From the NCBI GenBank assembly GCA_025517485.1, contig JAOPKB010000019.1:1-64000 (forward strand): DNA of 64,000 nt. Direction: 5' to 3'. The stretch is from Natronoglomus mannanivorans. GTDB taxonomy: Archaea; Halobacteriota; Halobacteria; Halobacteriales; Natrialbaceae. The position numbers were made by a program, and so were the translations under genes. The notes under the pieces were generated by a model. It searched no databases. It worked only from the letters and a program-made list of their open reading frames with translations, and was not told where the DNA came from. This document shows positions 24,807 to 33,981 of this stretch, piece after piece. Each line of letters starts with the position of its first letter. Position 1 is the stretch's first letter.

Positions 24807-27779
24807 TCACTTCCGCTTGTCCCGACGGACTCGAGGTGGAACCGACTCCGTCTCGAGCGCGTCGGCGACCTTCTCGATGGGGTGTGGCGGCCGCGTCTCG
24901 CCGGTCCGATCCGCGAGCTGCGATCGGCAGGAGGCCCCCGGTGCGACCACCGAATCGGCGTCGCTGGCCTCGACCTGCTCGAACAGGGTCCTCCCGATCG
25001 ATTTCGACAGCTCGTAGTGTTCGGATTCGTAACCGAACGAGCCGGCCATCCCGCAACAGCCCGAATCCAGCGGATCGACCGCGTAGCCGGCCCGGCGAAG
25101 GAGTCCCACCGCGTGGTGGTCCCTGTTCAGCGCTTTCTGGTTGCAGTGGCCGTGGTAGACGAGCGACTCCGGTGTCGACGCCGGCTGTACGGCGAAATCA
25201 ATCGACTCGTCCAGTCGATACGTGTCGATAAACTCCGAAATCCCGTACGCGTTCGCGCCGACGCTCGAGACGGCCTCGCCGTCGAGGAGATCGCCGTACT
25301 CGTCCTGAAACACGACGGCGTCGGAGGGTTCGACGAAGACGACCGACCAGCCCTGGTCGACGTACGGCGCGAGGACGTCGACGTTGTGCTCGGCCCGCTC
25401 GCGCGCCCGGTCGAGAAAGCCCATCGAGTACGCCGCGCGCCCGCTCTCTCGAAGCTCGTCCAGTACCTCGACGCGGACGTTTGCGGCCTCGAGTACCCGG
25501 ACAGCGGCTTTTCCCGCATCGGGATACATATAGTTCGTGTCGGTATCCGGGAACAGTATCACGCCGTGGTCGGCCTCCGCAGGGTCGACCGGCGAGTCGC
25601 GGGCGTCGAACCAGTCCTCGAAGGACTCTCGAGTGAACGTCGGGAGTTCGCGGTCGGGTGCGATACCCAGTGTGCGATCCATGAGCGCCCGTGACCCGGG
25701 GAGTTTCGTCGCGACGTTCGACAGCGGAGCGAGCGCGCTGCCCACTTCGGCCGCGCGGTCGATGTTGGCGAACAGTTTCTCGCGAAGATCGGACCCCTCG
25801 CGCTGGTGATACTGGTGTTTCGTCTCGGCTTTGAGCTTCGCCAGATCGACCCCCGTCGGACAGTCGTTCTGACAGCCCTTGCAGCCGATACAGAGGTCGA
25901 GAACCTCGCGCTGGAAGCGCTCGGAGTAGAGCTCGTCCGCCGGGAGCTCACCACTGATGGCCGCCCGGAGCAGGTTCGCCCGACCTCGAGTGGTCGCGAT
26001 TTCGTCTCCGGTCGCGCGGTAGGTCGGGCACATCGTGTCCGAGCCGGTCTGGCGACAGGTGCCACAGCCGTTGCAGAGTTCGATCGACTCCGAGTAGCCG
26101 CCCTCGTCGGCGAAGTCGAGGGTGGTGTTCGGTTCGATCGACACGTATTCGGCGCCGTACCGGAGGTGTTCGCGCATGTCCGTCGGCTCGTCGTCCCGGA
26201 AGACGACCTTCCCAGGGTTCAACAGCCAATCGGGGTCGAACGTCGACTTGAGTTCTCGAAACGCGTCCCACAGCTGCGGGCCGTACATCTTCGGGTTGAA
26301 CTCGGTGCGCGCCAAACCGTCGCCGTGCTCGCCGGAGAACGAGCCGTGGTGGTCTACCACGAAATCGGTCACGTCGTCGGCGATCGCTCGCATCGTTTGA
26401 ATACCGTCGTCCGATTTGAGGTTCAGGATCGGCCGAATGTGCAAGGTTCCGGAACCGGCGTGGGCGAAGTAAGCCGCGGAAGTCCCGTGCTCCTCGAGGA
26501 TCTCCTCGAAGCGCCGGACGTAGTCGGCCAACTCGGCGGGCGGCACCGTCGCGTCCTCGATGAAGGGGTACGGTTTCGGATCTCCCTCCAGCGACATCAA
26601 GAGCGGGATCGCCGCCTTCCGGAGTTTCCACAGGTCTCGCTGATCCTCGTCGGTGTACGCCTCGAGGACCTCGAACGCGTTCCCATCGTCCCGAAATCGG
26701 CGGTTCGTCGCGTCGACGGCCGCCTCGAGGTCGTCGTGTTCCTCGGAGTCGAACTCGAGCATCAGCGCCGCGGCCGTCTCGGATGGAATCGGGGCCGCGT
26801 ACTCGGCGAACTCGCCGGAGTCGCGCGCCAGCCGGAACACCTCCTCGTCCATCAGTTCCACGGCGCTCACGTCGAACTCGAGCGCTTCGGGGACCGCCGC
26901 CATCGCGTCGCCGAGGTCGTCGAAACAGTACAGCGCCAGTGCAGTCGTCTCGGGGGTCGTGACCAGTGACAGCGTCGCCTCGACGACGACCCCGAGGGTT
27001 CCTTCGGCGCCGACGAACAGCTTCGAGAGGTTGACGACCGTCTCGCCGCGCTCGTTCTCGAAGACCACGCGGTCGAGGTTGTAGCCGGAGACGGTGCGCT
27101 TCAGGTCGGGATAGCGCGCCTCGATCTCGTCGGCGTTCTCCTCGACGAGTCGCGTGACGGTTCGGTAGAGCTCTGCCTCGAGGTCGTCTTCGGCGAGGAT
27201 GGTATCCCACTCGTCGCCGCCCACCACGACCTCCCGGGTGTGGATCAGCGAGCCGTCGGCGAGGACTACGTCCAGCTCCTCGGTGTAGGCGTCGGTGATG
27301 CCGTATCGGACCGAGTGAGCGCCGGTCGAGTTGTTTCCGATCCCGCCGCCGATCGTCGCCCGGTTCGAGGAAGCCGGGTCGGGCGCGAACTTGAGACCGT
27401 GTTCGGCCAGTCGGGCGTCGAGATCGTCCTGGACGACCCCCGGCTGGACCGTCGCGCGCTTCTCGTCGGGATCGATCGAGACGATACCGTCCATGTACAC
27501 GGAGCAGTCGACGACCACGCAGCCGGGGCCGACGGCCTGACCGGCGAGCGAGGATCCCGCGCCGCGCGGCAGGATCGGCGTCCCGTGCTCGCTCACGATG
27601 CGAACGACCGCCCTGACGTCTTCGACGGAACGGGGAACGACGACCCCTGCCGGACGCGCCTGGTAGATGCTTCCGTCCGTCGCGTACAGGATCTGGCTGT
27701 ACTCGTCGAATCGGACGTCGCCGGCGACGGCCTTGCGGAGATCGGCGGCCAATGCCGTGTATTCTCCCTTGTCACACAT
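24807..27779 (-). CDS. FAD-linked oxidase fused to Fe-S/CCG reductase (glycolate or D-lactate type)
   Basis: The 990-residue protein fuses a GlcD-like flavoprotein to a GlpC-like iron-sulfur subunit. The FAD-binding PCMH domain spans about 20-240 (ILPRGAGSSLAGQAVG), the FAD-oxidase C-terminal domain about 240-500. Two 4Fe-4S motifs follow (CNGCGTCRQTGSDTMCP and CIGCKGCQNDCP), then CCG-type domains, the last with GCCGMAGSFG. Such fusions oxidise D-lactate, glycolate or D-2-hydroxyglutarate and pass electrons to the membrane chain. I chose the ATG at 27779 (MCDKGEYTAL); the frame stays open to 27896 but that part looks non-coding. The aminotransferase gene next to it fits glycolate as substrate, without proving it. 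Confidence 0.85.
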   Translation of the reverse strand: MCDKGEYTALAADLRKAVAGDVRFDEYSQILYATDGSIYQARPAGVVVPRSVEDVRAVVRIVSEHGTPILPRGAGSSLAGQAVGPGCVVVDCSVYMDGIVSIDPDEKRATVQPGVVQDDLDARLAEHGLKFAPDPASSNRATIGGGIGNNSTGAHSVRYGITDAYTEELDVVLADGSLIHTREVVVGGDEWDTILAEDDLEAELYRTVTRLVEENADEIEARYPDLKRTVSGYNLDRVVFENERGETVVNLSKLFVGAEGTLGVVVEATLSLVTTPETTALALYCFDDLGDAMAAVPEALEFDVSAVELMDEEVFRLARDSGEFAEYAAPIPSETAAALMLEFDSEEHDDLEAAVDATNRRFRDDGNAFEVLEAYTDEDQRDLWKLRKAAIPLLMSLEGDPKPYPFIEDATVPPAELADYVRRFEEILEEHGTSAAYFAHAGSGTLHIRPILNLKSDDGIQTMRAIADDVTDFVVDHHGSFSGEHGDGLARTEFNPKMYGPQLWDAFRELKSTFDPDWLLNPGKVVFRDDEPTDMREHLRYGAEYVSIEPNTTLDFADEGGYSESIELCNGCGTCRQTGSDTMCPTYRATGDEIATTRGRANLLRAAISGELPADELYSERFQREVLDLCIGCKGCQNDCPTGVDLAKLKAETKHQYHQREGSDLREKLFANIDRAAEVGSALAPLSNVATKLPGSRALMDRTLGIAPDRELPTFTRESFEDWFDARDSPVDPAEADHGVILFPDTDTNYMYPDAGKAAVRVLEAANVRVEVLDELRESGRAAYSMGFLDRARERAEHNVDVLAPYVDQGWSVVFVEPSDAVVFQDEYGDLLDGEAVSSVGANAYGISEFIDTYRLDESIDFAVQPASTPESLVYHGHCNQKALNRDHHAVGLLRRAGYAVDPLDSGCCGMAGSFGYESEHYELSKSIGRTLFEQVEASDADSVVAPGASCRSQLADRTGETRPPHPIEKVADALETESVPPRVRRDKRK

Positions 27780-28007
27780 ATATGGAAGTTGACCTGGTTG
27801 TGTTAGCTTGAAGGTCTGATCGTCGATTATATCCTTATCAGCAGCCATTGACAACCCTACAAGGGCAACCCTCAAAACATTGTATGGAAAAGACACACAT
27901 TATAGCAGCCATTAAAGATAACGTCGTTTTCCACACAAAGGAACATTCAACGGCGGCGAGACGAGATGTCATGTAGTATATGATCGCCTCTCGTTCGGGT
28001 CGGATGC

Positions 28008-29192
28008 CTATCCGATCACACCACTGTCTGCGAGTTCGGCTCGATCTCGTTCGTCGTAGCCGAGCTCTTCGAGGATCTCGTCTGTGTGTTCGCCCGCTAC
28101 AGGCGGATGTTGTCTAATCTTCGCCGGCGTTGCTGAGTGATCAACCGGAAATCCTGTCGTCGTGAATGTCCCCCCATTCGGATGTTCGAGTTCGAGAAGC
28201 ATTTCATTGTGTTCGACCTGTGGATTCTTATTGACGTCGTCGAAGTCTTGGACCGGCGCTGCCCAGATGTCTGCTTCCAGTAATTTTTCCAAAAGGTCGT
28301 CGGTCGACCGTTCCCGCGTGTACGCTTCGAGCGTCCGTTTGATCTCGTCACGGTGTTCGTACACCGCCTTCGACGTGTCGTACTCCGCCAGTTCGTCGAT
28401 ACCTACGGTCTCCGCGAGGTGGGGCATCGGCGTCATCGCGATCGCGAGATACCCGTCGGCCGTCTCGTAGATCCCGTATGGGCCGCCGAGCCAGGCCTGT
28501 GCGATGCCTTCCTCGCTCCGTTCGAAGGTCTCGTCCATGTTGAGCGCGGCCGTGAGTTCCTGACATTGAATGTCGAGGGCCGCGTTCAAGAGGTTCGCGT
28601 CGACGCGCTGCCCTTCGCCGGTTCGCTCGCGGTGAAAGAGCGCGAACATGGTGTGCAACGCGATGAGCGTCGCTGAGTGCTCGTCGACGACGGCTGTTCC
28701 AACTGGCGTCGGAGGGTCGTCGCGACGGCCAGTGTAGCGCGCGATCCCGGACATCGACTGCAACAACAGGTCTTGACCCGGACGGTCGGCGTATGGACCA
28801 TCTCTTCCGAAGCCCGTGCTGGAAACGTAGACGATCTCCGGATTGACCTCCTGAACGTCGTCATACCCCAACCCGAACCGGTCCATAACCCCTGGTCGAA
28901 AGTTCTCGACGAGGACGTCCGCATCCCGGACGATCTCGAGGGCGATCTCCCGACCGCGGTCCGACTTGAGGTCAACTTCGATACTCCGTTTGTTTCTGTT
29001 CATGGCCAAAAAGAACGGACTGATATCTTCGAGGAGTTCGCCGCCCGCCTCTAGGGATCGTTCCCATTCACCGCCGATCCGCTCGATCTTGATCACGTCC
29101 GCACCCATATCTGCGAGCTTTTGAGTCGCCCACGGCCCCTGCATCATTTGTGTAAAGTCTGCGACAGTGACTCCGTCTAATGCACCGCTCAT
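28008..29192 (-). CDS. CaiB/BaiF-type (class III) CoA-transferase
   Basis: The 394-residue enzyme moves CoA between carboxylic acids. It has the family N-terminus (GVTVADFTQMMQGPWATQKLADMGADVIKIE), the ENFRPGVMDRFGLGYDDV motif at about 96-113, and D170 in PVGTAVVDEHSATL as the Asp that forms the acyl anhydride. The GPYGIYETADGYLAIA strand is typical as well. Length is normal. Which acids it uses cannot be told. It is divergently transcribed from the GH88 gene, and an acyl-CoA synthetase and a MaoC dehydratase lie within 6 kb, suggesting one CoA-ester route inside the sugar island. Confidence 0.88.
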   Translation of the reverse strand: MSGALDGVTVADFTQMMQGPWATQKLADMGADVIKIERIGGEWERSLEAGGELLEDISPFFLAMNRNKRSIEVDLKSDRGREIALEIVRDADVLVENFRPGVMDRFGLGYDDVQEVNPEIVYVSSTGFGRDGPYADRPGQDLLLQSMSGIARYTGRRDDPPTPVGTAVVDEHSATLIALHTMFALFHRERTGEGQRVDANLLNAALDIQCQELTAALNMDETFERSEEGIAQAWLGGPYGIYETADGYLAIAMTPMPHLAETVGIDELAEYDTSKAVYEHRDEIKRTLEAYTRERSTDDLLEKLLEADIWAAPVQDFDDVNKNPQVEHNEMLLELEHPNGGTFTTTGFPVDHSATPAKIRQHPPVAGEHTDEILEELGYDERDRAELADSGVIG

Positions 29193-29265
29193 ACGTGTGC
29201 ATAGATAAGGAGGTTGATAAAGATTAGTACAGAAGCATTGAAGTCGAAGACGGTCCCTCTATGGA
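29193..29265. promoter_or_regulatory. Divergent promoter between CoA-transferase and GH88 genes
   Basis: Only 73 bp separate two divergent starts. TTTATC on the minus strand at about 29216-29221 lies 25-27 nt from the CoA-transferase ATG, which fits a leaderless transcript. For the GH88 gene the AT-rich ATAAAGATTA at about 29218-29227 is the best TATA candidate. The two promoters overlap and may share control. Confidence 0.5.
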
Positions 29266-30417
29266 ATGAGTATGAGCCTCTCCGAGTCGGCCCTAGCGGA
29301 GGCGAGAGATGCACTTGTCGCTCGAGTAGATCAGACGCTTTCCGAGACGGGATCTGCCTTCCCGTACATCCGCGAGGGCGATGCGTGGCAGACGACGCCT
29401 CACGGTAACTGGTGTGGCGGTCACTGGATCGGACTCCTTTGGTTTGCGAGGGATGCGATCGAGGGATCACAGGCGGATCGGTTCGAACGAGCCGCGTACG
29501 AACACACTGATGTGATGCGTTCCTACATGCCGCGGAATTCGATGTTCTGTGGCATGAATTTCGCATACGCGGGGTTTGGGGGGTACGACCGAACCGGTGA
29601 TCGAGGACTGTTCGTTCTCGGGATGGAGGGCGCTGACGCGATGGTTTCACTATATCACAATCGGGCCAGGCAGATACCGATCGGTGAGCTCGAGATTCGA
29701 GGGCCAGAGCAGTTCCGAGGGCCCGAGAGCGAGCACGGGCCGTCAGGGAACCGAATCGGTGCCGTTGACAACGTATACACCGCGTTACCGGTGCTGTGGC
29801 GATCGTTTGAGGAGACGCACGATTTGCGGTTCTTCGAAACGGCTGTCTCTCACGCGGACCGCCATCTCGACTGGTACGTGCGCGATGACGGTTCTACCTG
29901 GCATCACGCTGTGTTCGATGCCGAAGATGGTTCACTCGATCGGCAATACAACGAACTCGCCGCGGGTGACGATACCTGTTGGGCGCGAGGGCAGGGGTGG
30001 AACGTCGCGGGCCTCGCACGGGCGTACGAGGCCACGGGAGCGAGCCGATACCTCGATGCCTTGGAGCGGACCGTGGCATATTATCGCCGCCGGAGTCCTG
30101 ACAACGGAGTCACCTATTGGGATTTCGAGGTCCCAGCCGATGACGAAACGCCCAGAGACAGTAGTGCTGCGGCGCTGATCAGCTACGGGTTGTGCAGATT
30201 ACCCGGGGAAGGGGCTACCGCGGCGCTCCACCGGTATGGACGATCCGTCTTGGAGGCGCTGCTCTCCGACTATCTCGTGACGGACTCCGATGCGACTCAC
30301 TACGGCGCCATCGAACACGGGTGTTTCAACAAACCCGGGGAGTACGCGACCGACGCTGAGCTCATCTGGTCGAATTATTACGTCGCTCGAACCATCGAGC
30401 ACCTTCTGGAGCAATGA
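29266..30417 (+). CDS. GH88/GH105-type unsaturated uronyl hydrolase
   Basis: The 383-residue protein has the (alpha/alpha)6 barrel of unsaturated glucuronyl hydrolases, which remove 4,5-unsaturated uronic acids left by polysaccharide lyases. VDNVYTALPVL (D168) matches the catalytic Asp region, and CWARGQGWNVAGLARAY at about 241-257, PRDSSAAALISYGL and ELIWSNYYV are family motifs. The HD motif usual near residue 90-110 for the second catalytic Asp is replaced by CGMNFAYAGFGGYD, so specificity may differ. No signal peptide: it acts in the cytoplasm. A second ATG at 29272 is possible. It overlaps the next gene by 4 bp. No polysaccharide lyase is in the window. Confidence 0.82.
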   Translation: MSMSLSESALAEARDALVARVDQTLSETGSAFPYIREGDAWQTTPHGNWCGGHWIGLLWFARDAIEGSQADRFERAAYEHTDVMRSYMPRNSMFCGMNFAYAGFGGYDRTGDRGLFVLGMEGADAMVSLYHNRARQIPIGELEIRGPEQFRGPESEHGPSGNRIGAVDNVYTALPVLWRSFEETHDLRFFETAVSHADRHLDWYVRDDGSTWHHAVFDAEDGSLDRQYNELAAGDDTCWARGQGWNVAGLARAYEATGASRYLDALERTVAYYRRRSPDNGVTYWDFEVPADDETPRDSSAAALISYGLCRLPGEGATAALHRYGRSVLEALLSDYLVTDSDATHYGAIEHGCFNKPGEYATDAELIWSNYYVARTIEHLLEQ

Positions 30418-32036
30418 CGATTGGATACGACCTCACCAGTCCTTCCGACGACGAGACGTGGCCGTCGTTTTCCTGGGATCTCCCGGATCGGTTCAACGTG
30501 GCAGACGCATGCCTCGATTCTCCCTCCGATGATCCCGCGCTTCGCTACGTAAGCGAGGACGGCGAGGCGACGGCGCTCACCTACGGCGAGATTGAGTCTG
30601 CAGTCGAATCGACGGCGAACGCGCTGGCGGAGGGCGGGATCGGACGCGGCGACGTCGTAGGCGTCCTCCTCCCGCAGTGTCCGGAACTGCTCGTTAGCCA
30701 CCTCGCGACGCTCACACTCGGCGGAACGGTGGCGCCGCTCTCGATGCTCCTCGGCGAGGACCATCTCTCGTACGTCCTTGAGGACTGCGGCGCTGCCGCG
30801 CTGATCGTCGACGAGACACGAGCGTCGGAGCTTTCGATTCGTACGCCCGAGCGAACGTTCGTGGTTGATCCCGACAGTGCGCCGGGACACGATGGCCTCG
30901 GTGGCCTTGACGATCACGCCGGCTCCGAGCGCGAAGGGGGGTCGTCAATCACCATGACTCCGGATGATCCGGCGTTCCTCCTCTACACGTCCGGAACGAC
31001 GGGCGCGCCGAAGGGGGTCGTCCAGGGGCACCGATACCTGATCGGTTCGCTTCCTGGGTACCAGTGCTGGTTTCACCTCTTCGACGAGCAGGAGTTTGCT
31101 TCTACCCGAGTATGGACGCCCGCGGAGTGGGCGTGGGCCGGGGCGCTGTTCAACGTCGTCTACCCTACCCTCGCCCTCGGCGGAACGGTGGTCGCACAGG
31201 CGCGCCGAAGCGGATTCGAACCCGCTCGAGCGATACGTGTCGCCGATCGGACTGGTGTCACGCACGCATTTATGCCGCCTACTGCGCTCGCGAAGGTTCG
31301 ACGGACGGGTGGACACGAAACCGCCGACCTCGATGCGTTATCGGTTCTCACCTGCGGTGGCGAACCCCTCCCGACGGATCTGCTCGATTGGGCCGAATCG
31401 GCGCTTGATGTCGTAATCAACGAAGCGTACGGACAGACGGAAGCGAACGCGCTCGTGGGGAATTGTCAAGCGGCCTATCCGGTCGAATCGGGATCGATGG
31501 GGAAACCGTACCCCGGACACGAGGTTCTCGTGGTCAACGAGGACGGGGAGCCGGTCCCTGACGGGGAAATCGGAACGATTGCGCTCGACCCCTCCGATCC
31601 GGCCCTGTTTTTGGGGTATCACGACGACCCCACCGAGACCGACCGAGCCTTCTTCGAGAACGGACTGTTCGACACGGGAGATCTCGCCGTTCGAGACGAG
31701 GACGGCTACTTCCACCACCGAGGTCGAAGCGACGAGTTGATCATCACCTCGGGATACCGCGTGAGCCCCGTCGAAGTCGAAAACGCGCTCGTCGCGCACC
31801 CGGACGTCTCGGCGGCCGTCGTCACCGGTGTCCCCGACGAGCAACGAGGCGAGCGCGTCGCGGCCGCGATCGTGCCGATCGATCGGGCCGACGGCGATAC
31901 GCTTCACGCCGAACTCGTCTCGTTCGTCAAAGACCGGCTGGGTGCGTACAAGGCCCCTCGGAAGATTCGGTTCGTCGATTCGCTTCCGGAAACGCGGACC
32001 GGCAAAGCTGACCGGTGCGCGCTTTTTAGCGAGTGA
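30414..32036 (+). CDS. Acyl-CoA synthetase (AMP-forming)
   Basis: The 540-residue enzyme of the ANL superfamily activates a carboxylic acid with ATP and CoA. The P-loop-like LLYTSGTTGAPKG is at 189-201, the AYGQTEAN motif at about 340, FDTGDLAVRDEDGYFHHRGR at about 420-440 and the hinge with SDELIITSGYRVSPVEVE after it. The final catalytic Lys lies in TRTGKADR near residue 531, although the context is unusual and the protein stops soon after. It resembles medium-chain or benzoate/acetate-type ligases; the substrate is unknown. The start overlaps the GH88 stop (ATGA), so the two are translationally coupled, which ties acid activation to sugar release. Confidence 0.87.
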   Translation: MTIGYDLTSPSDDETWPSFSWDLPDRFNVADACLDSPSDDPALRYVSEDGEATALTYGEIESAVESTANALAEGGIGRGDVVGVLLPQCPELLVSHLATLTLGGTVAPLSMLLGEDHLSYVLEDCGAAALIVDETRASELSIRTPERTFVVDPDSAPGHDGLGGLDDHAGSEREGGSSITMTPDDPAFLLYTSGTTGAPKGVVQGHRYLIGSLPGYQCWFHLFDEQEFASTRVWTPAEWAWAGALFNVVYPTLALGGTVVAQARRSGFEPARAIRVADRTGVTHAFMPPTALAKVRRTGGHETADLDALSVLTCGGEPLPTDLLDWAESALDVVINEAYGQTEANALVGNCQAAYPVESGSMGKPYPGHEVLVVNEDGEPVPDGEIGTIALDPSDPALFLGYHDDPTETDRAFFENGLFDTGDLAVRDEDGYFHHRGRSDELIITSGYRVSPVEVENALVAHPDVSAAVVTGVPDEQRGERVAAAIVPIDRADGDTLHAELVSFVKDRLGAYKAPRKIRFVDSLPETRTGKADRCALFSE

Positions 32037-32094
32037 TCGGCCGCAAAATCCGTCTCCCACAATCTTCATTAACGATGCCGCAGAGGTGTACTGC

Positions 32095-33342
32095 ATGCCG
32101 ACTCTTCGGTTCATCGGGCGACCGTTCGAGGGATTTGAGCGGGCGCTTCAACGACAGATAGATTCGTTCGCTGAGCACGTTGACGACGACGTTACCTTCG
32201 AACGCGACCATCGACCGCTCCCGGAGATCCACGAAGAACTGATCGAAACAGGGGACATCGCGGACGGCACGTACGACATCTTTCTGTGCTTGAGTGACTG
32301 GCTTCCAGCCGTCGCCGAGGCGGGCGATCTCCTTGTCCTCGACGAGTTCGTTGAAGAGACTCCGCCCACTGGGTGGCCAGACGGGTGGGCCGACAGCATG
32401 CGTACGCTCGTCTCCTACGACGGTTCGACCTACGGCGTCCCCTACCACGACGGGCCCGAGTTGTTTCACTACCGCGAGGACCTGTTCGAGAGCGTAGCCG
32501 AACAGCGAGCCTTCCGCGCCGAGTACGGCCGTCCGCTCACGGTGCCTCGAACTTGGTCCGAGTTCCTCGAGGTCGCCGAATTCTTCACTCGACCGGAGGA
32601 AGACCTGTGGGGAAGCGTCGTCGCCGCGGTACCGGACGGCCACAACAACGTCTACGACTTCCTCATCCACCTGTGGAGTCGTGGGGGGCAGGTGATCGAC
32701 GACGACGGAACCCCCGCGTTCAACAGCGACGCCGGGCGGGAGGCGCTCGAGTTCTACCACGACCTGATTCACGAACACGAGGTCGTCCCGCCGGAGTCGG
32801 TCGAACTCGAGAGCGTCGAGTCGGGCGAGTTCTACGCGGAGGGGAAGGCGGCGATGATGTGGAACTGGGCCGGTTTCGGTGCTATGGCCGAATCCGAAGA
32901 CGCCCCGGTGTTCGGCCGAACGAACTACGGCTTGATTCCTCGAGGGGACGATCCCGACGGCGTTCATACGTCATTGACCGTACTCTACGGGTTGACAATC
33001 CCCGCCGGAAGCAACCATCCGGAACTTGCCTACGACTTTATCAGGCACGCGACGACGACAGAAGGCGATAAGATAACGACCGTCGAGGGAGCATCAGGAA
33101 CGCGCTTTTCCACGTGGCGCGATCCGGAGATACTCCGATCGAACACGTTCTACTCCGTTCTCGAGGAGATCAATACGAATGCCGTCAACACGCTCCCACA
33201 ACTACCCGAGTACGTCGAACTCAACGAGATCCTGAACGAAATGGTTGAATCCGTCGTCGTCAAACGAAGTGCGACACCGGACGAAGCGTTGGCGAAGACA
33301 GAGAGGCGTGCGAACGAACTCTTGGCGGAAGGCGACGAATAA
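32095..33342 (+). CDS. Family-1 solute-binding-like protein without a signal peptide
   Basis: From the ATG at 32095 the protein has 415 residues with the two-lobed fold of ABC sugar-binding proteins: TYGVPYHDGPELFHYREDLFE in lobe 1, RTWSEFLEVAEFFT, and KAAMMWNWAGFGAM in the hinge region. It starts directly with the first beta strand (MPTLRFIGRPFEGFE). There is no Tat or Sec leader and no lipobox, and the open frame further upstream (to 31828) lies inside the synthetase gene. It begins 59 bp after that gene. No permease or ATPase is nearby. It may be an intracellular ligand sensor or enzyme derived from a binding protein, or its export signal was lost. Confidence 0.78.
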   Translation: MPTLRFIGRPFEGFERALQRQIDSFAEHVDDDVTFERDHRPLPEIHEELIETGDIADGTYDIFLCLSDWLPAVAEAGDLLVLDEFVEETPPTGWPDGWADSMRTLVSYDGSTYGVPYHDGPELFHYREDLFESVAEQRAFRAEYGRPLTVPRTWSEFLEVAEFFTRPEEDLWGSVVAAVPDGHNNVYDFLIHLWSRGGQVIDDDGTPAFNSDAGREALEFYHDLIHEHEVVPPESVELESVESGEFYAEGKAAMMWNWAGFGAMAESEDAPVFGRTNYGLIPRGDDPDGVHTSLTVLYGLTIPAGSNHPELAYDFIRHATTTEGDKITTVEGASGTRFSTWRDPEILRSNTFYSVLEEINTNAVNTLPQLPEYVELNEILNEMVESVVVKRSATPDEALAKTERRANELLAEGDE

Positions 33343-33433
33343 AACGGTCCTCTGGCCTTCTTGTTCCAATTTTGAAAGAGGGTGACTCTACGCGCTTAGT
33401 GAGTAGGCTGCTATTCTTCGGTTGAATCGACGT

Positions 33434-33889
33434 TCATTCGGGACGGCGTTCGACGAGCGTAATGTGTTCACAGGCAAGCAACGTTTCGCTGTCTTCGTCC
33501 TCTACGGTGTATTGATACACGACCCGGCCGAGGTCGTCGTTGTATGGTTCCGTCTCGATCACCTCTCGATGGGCCGAAATGGTCGTCTCCACGAGAACGG
33601 GGTTGATGAACCGCAGTTCGTCGTACCCGTACGAGAACGATCGCGGGTTCATGTCGGCGACCATCGCTTCGGCGACGGAAAAGACGAGGTTTCCGTGCGC
33701 GATGCGACCGTCGAAATCCGATTCGGAAGCGGCCACTTTGCTTACGTGTAAGGGATGAAAGTCGCTGGAAATCCCCGCGAAGTTGACGACGTCGGCTTCC
33801 GTGATGGTCCGCCCGTGTTCGACGACGTACTCTTCGCCCGTTTCGATTTCTTCGAAGTACCGGTCGGTGTCTTTCGGTGGTGCGTCCAT
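33434..33889 (-). CDS. MaoC-type (R)-specific enoyl-CoA hydratase
   Basis: The 151-residue hot-dog-fold protein hydrates or dehydrates acyl-CoA esters. The active-site motif is FAGISSDFHPLH at about 38-48 with Asp and His, followed by GRIAHGNLVFSVAEAM at about 61-76. It starts at the ATG at 33889; the longer frame to 34312 runs into the divergent gene. With the CoA-transferase and acyl-CoA synthetase it makes a partial CoA-ester pathway such as mesaconyl- or hydroxyacyl-CoA conversion. A TTTAAGTC element on the minus strand near 33920 may be its TATA box. Confidence 0.85.
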   Translation of the reverse strand: MDAPPKDTDRYFEEIETGEEYVVEHGRTITEADVVNFAGISSDFHPLHVSKVAASESDFDGRIAHGNLVFSVAEAMVADMNPRSFSYGYDELRFINPVLVETTISAHREVIETEPYNDDLGRVVYQYTVEDEDSETLLACEHITLVERRPE

Positions 33890-33981
33890 GCGATACAGTG
33901 TCCGTTTATCCGAAGGTGACTTAAACGTACGGCCCACCGCGAGGCACGAACTTATATTGTGGTTGGGTGAAATGTCCGAGT

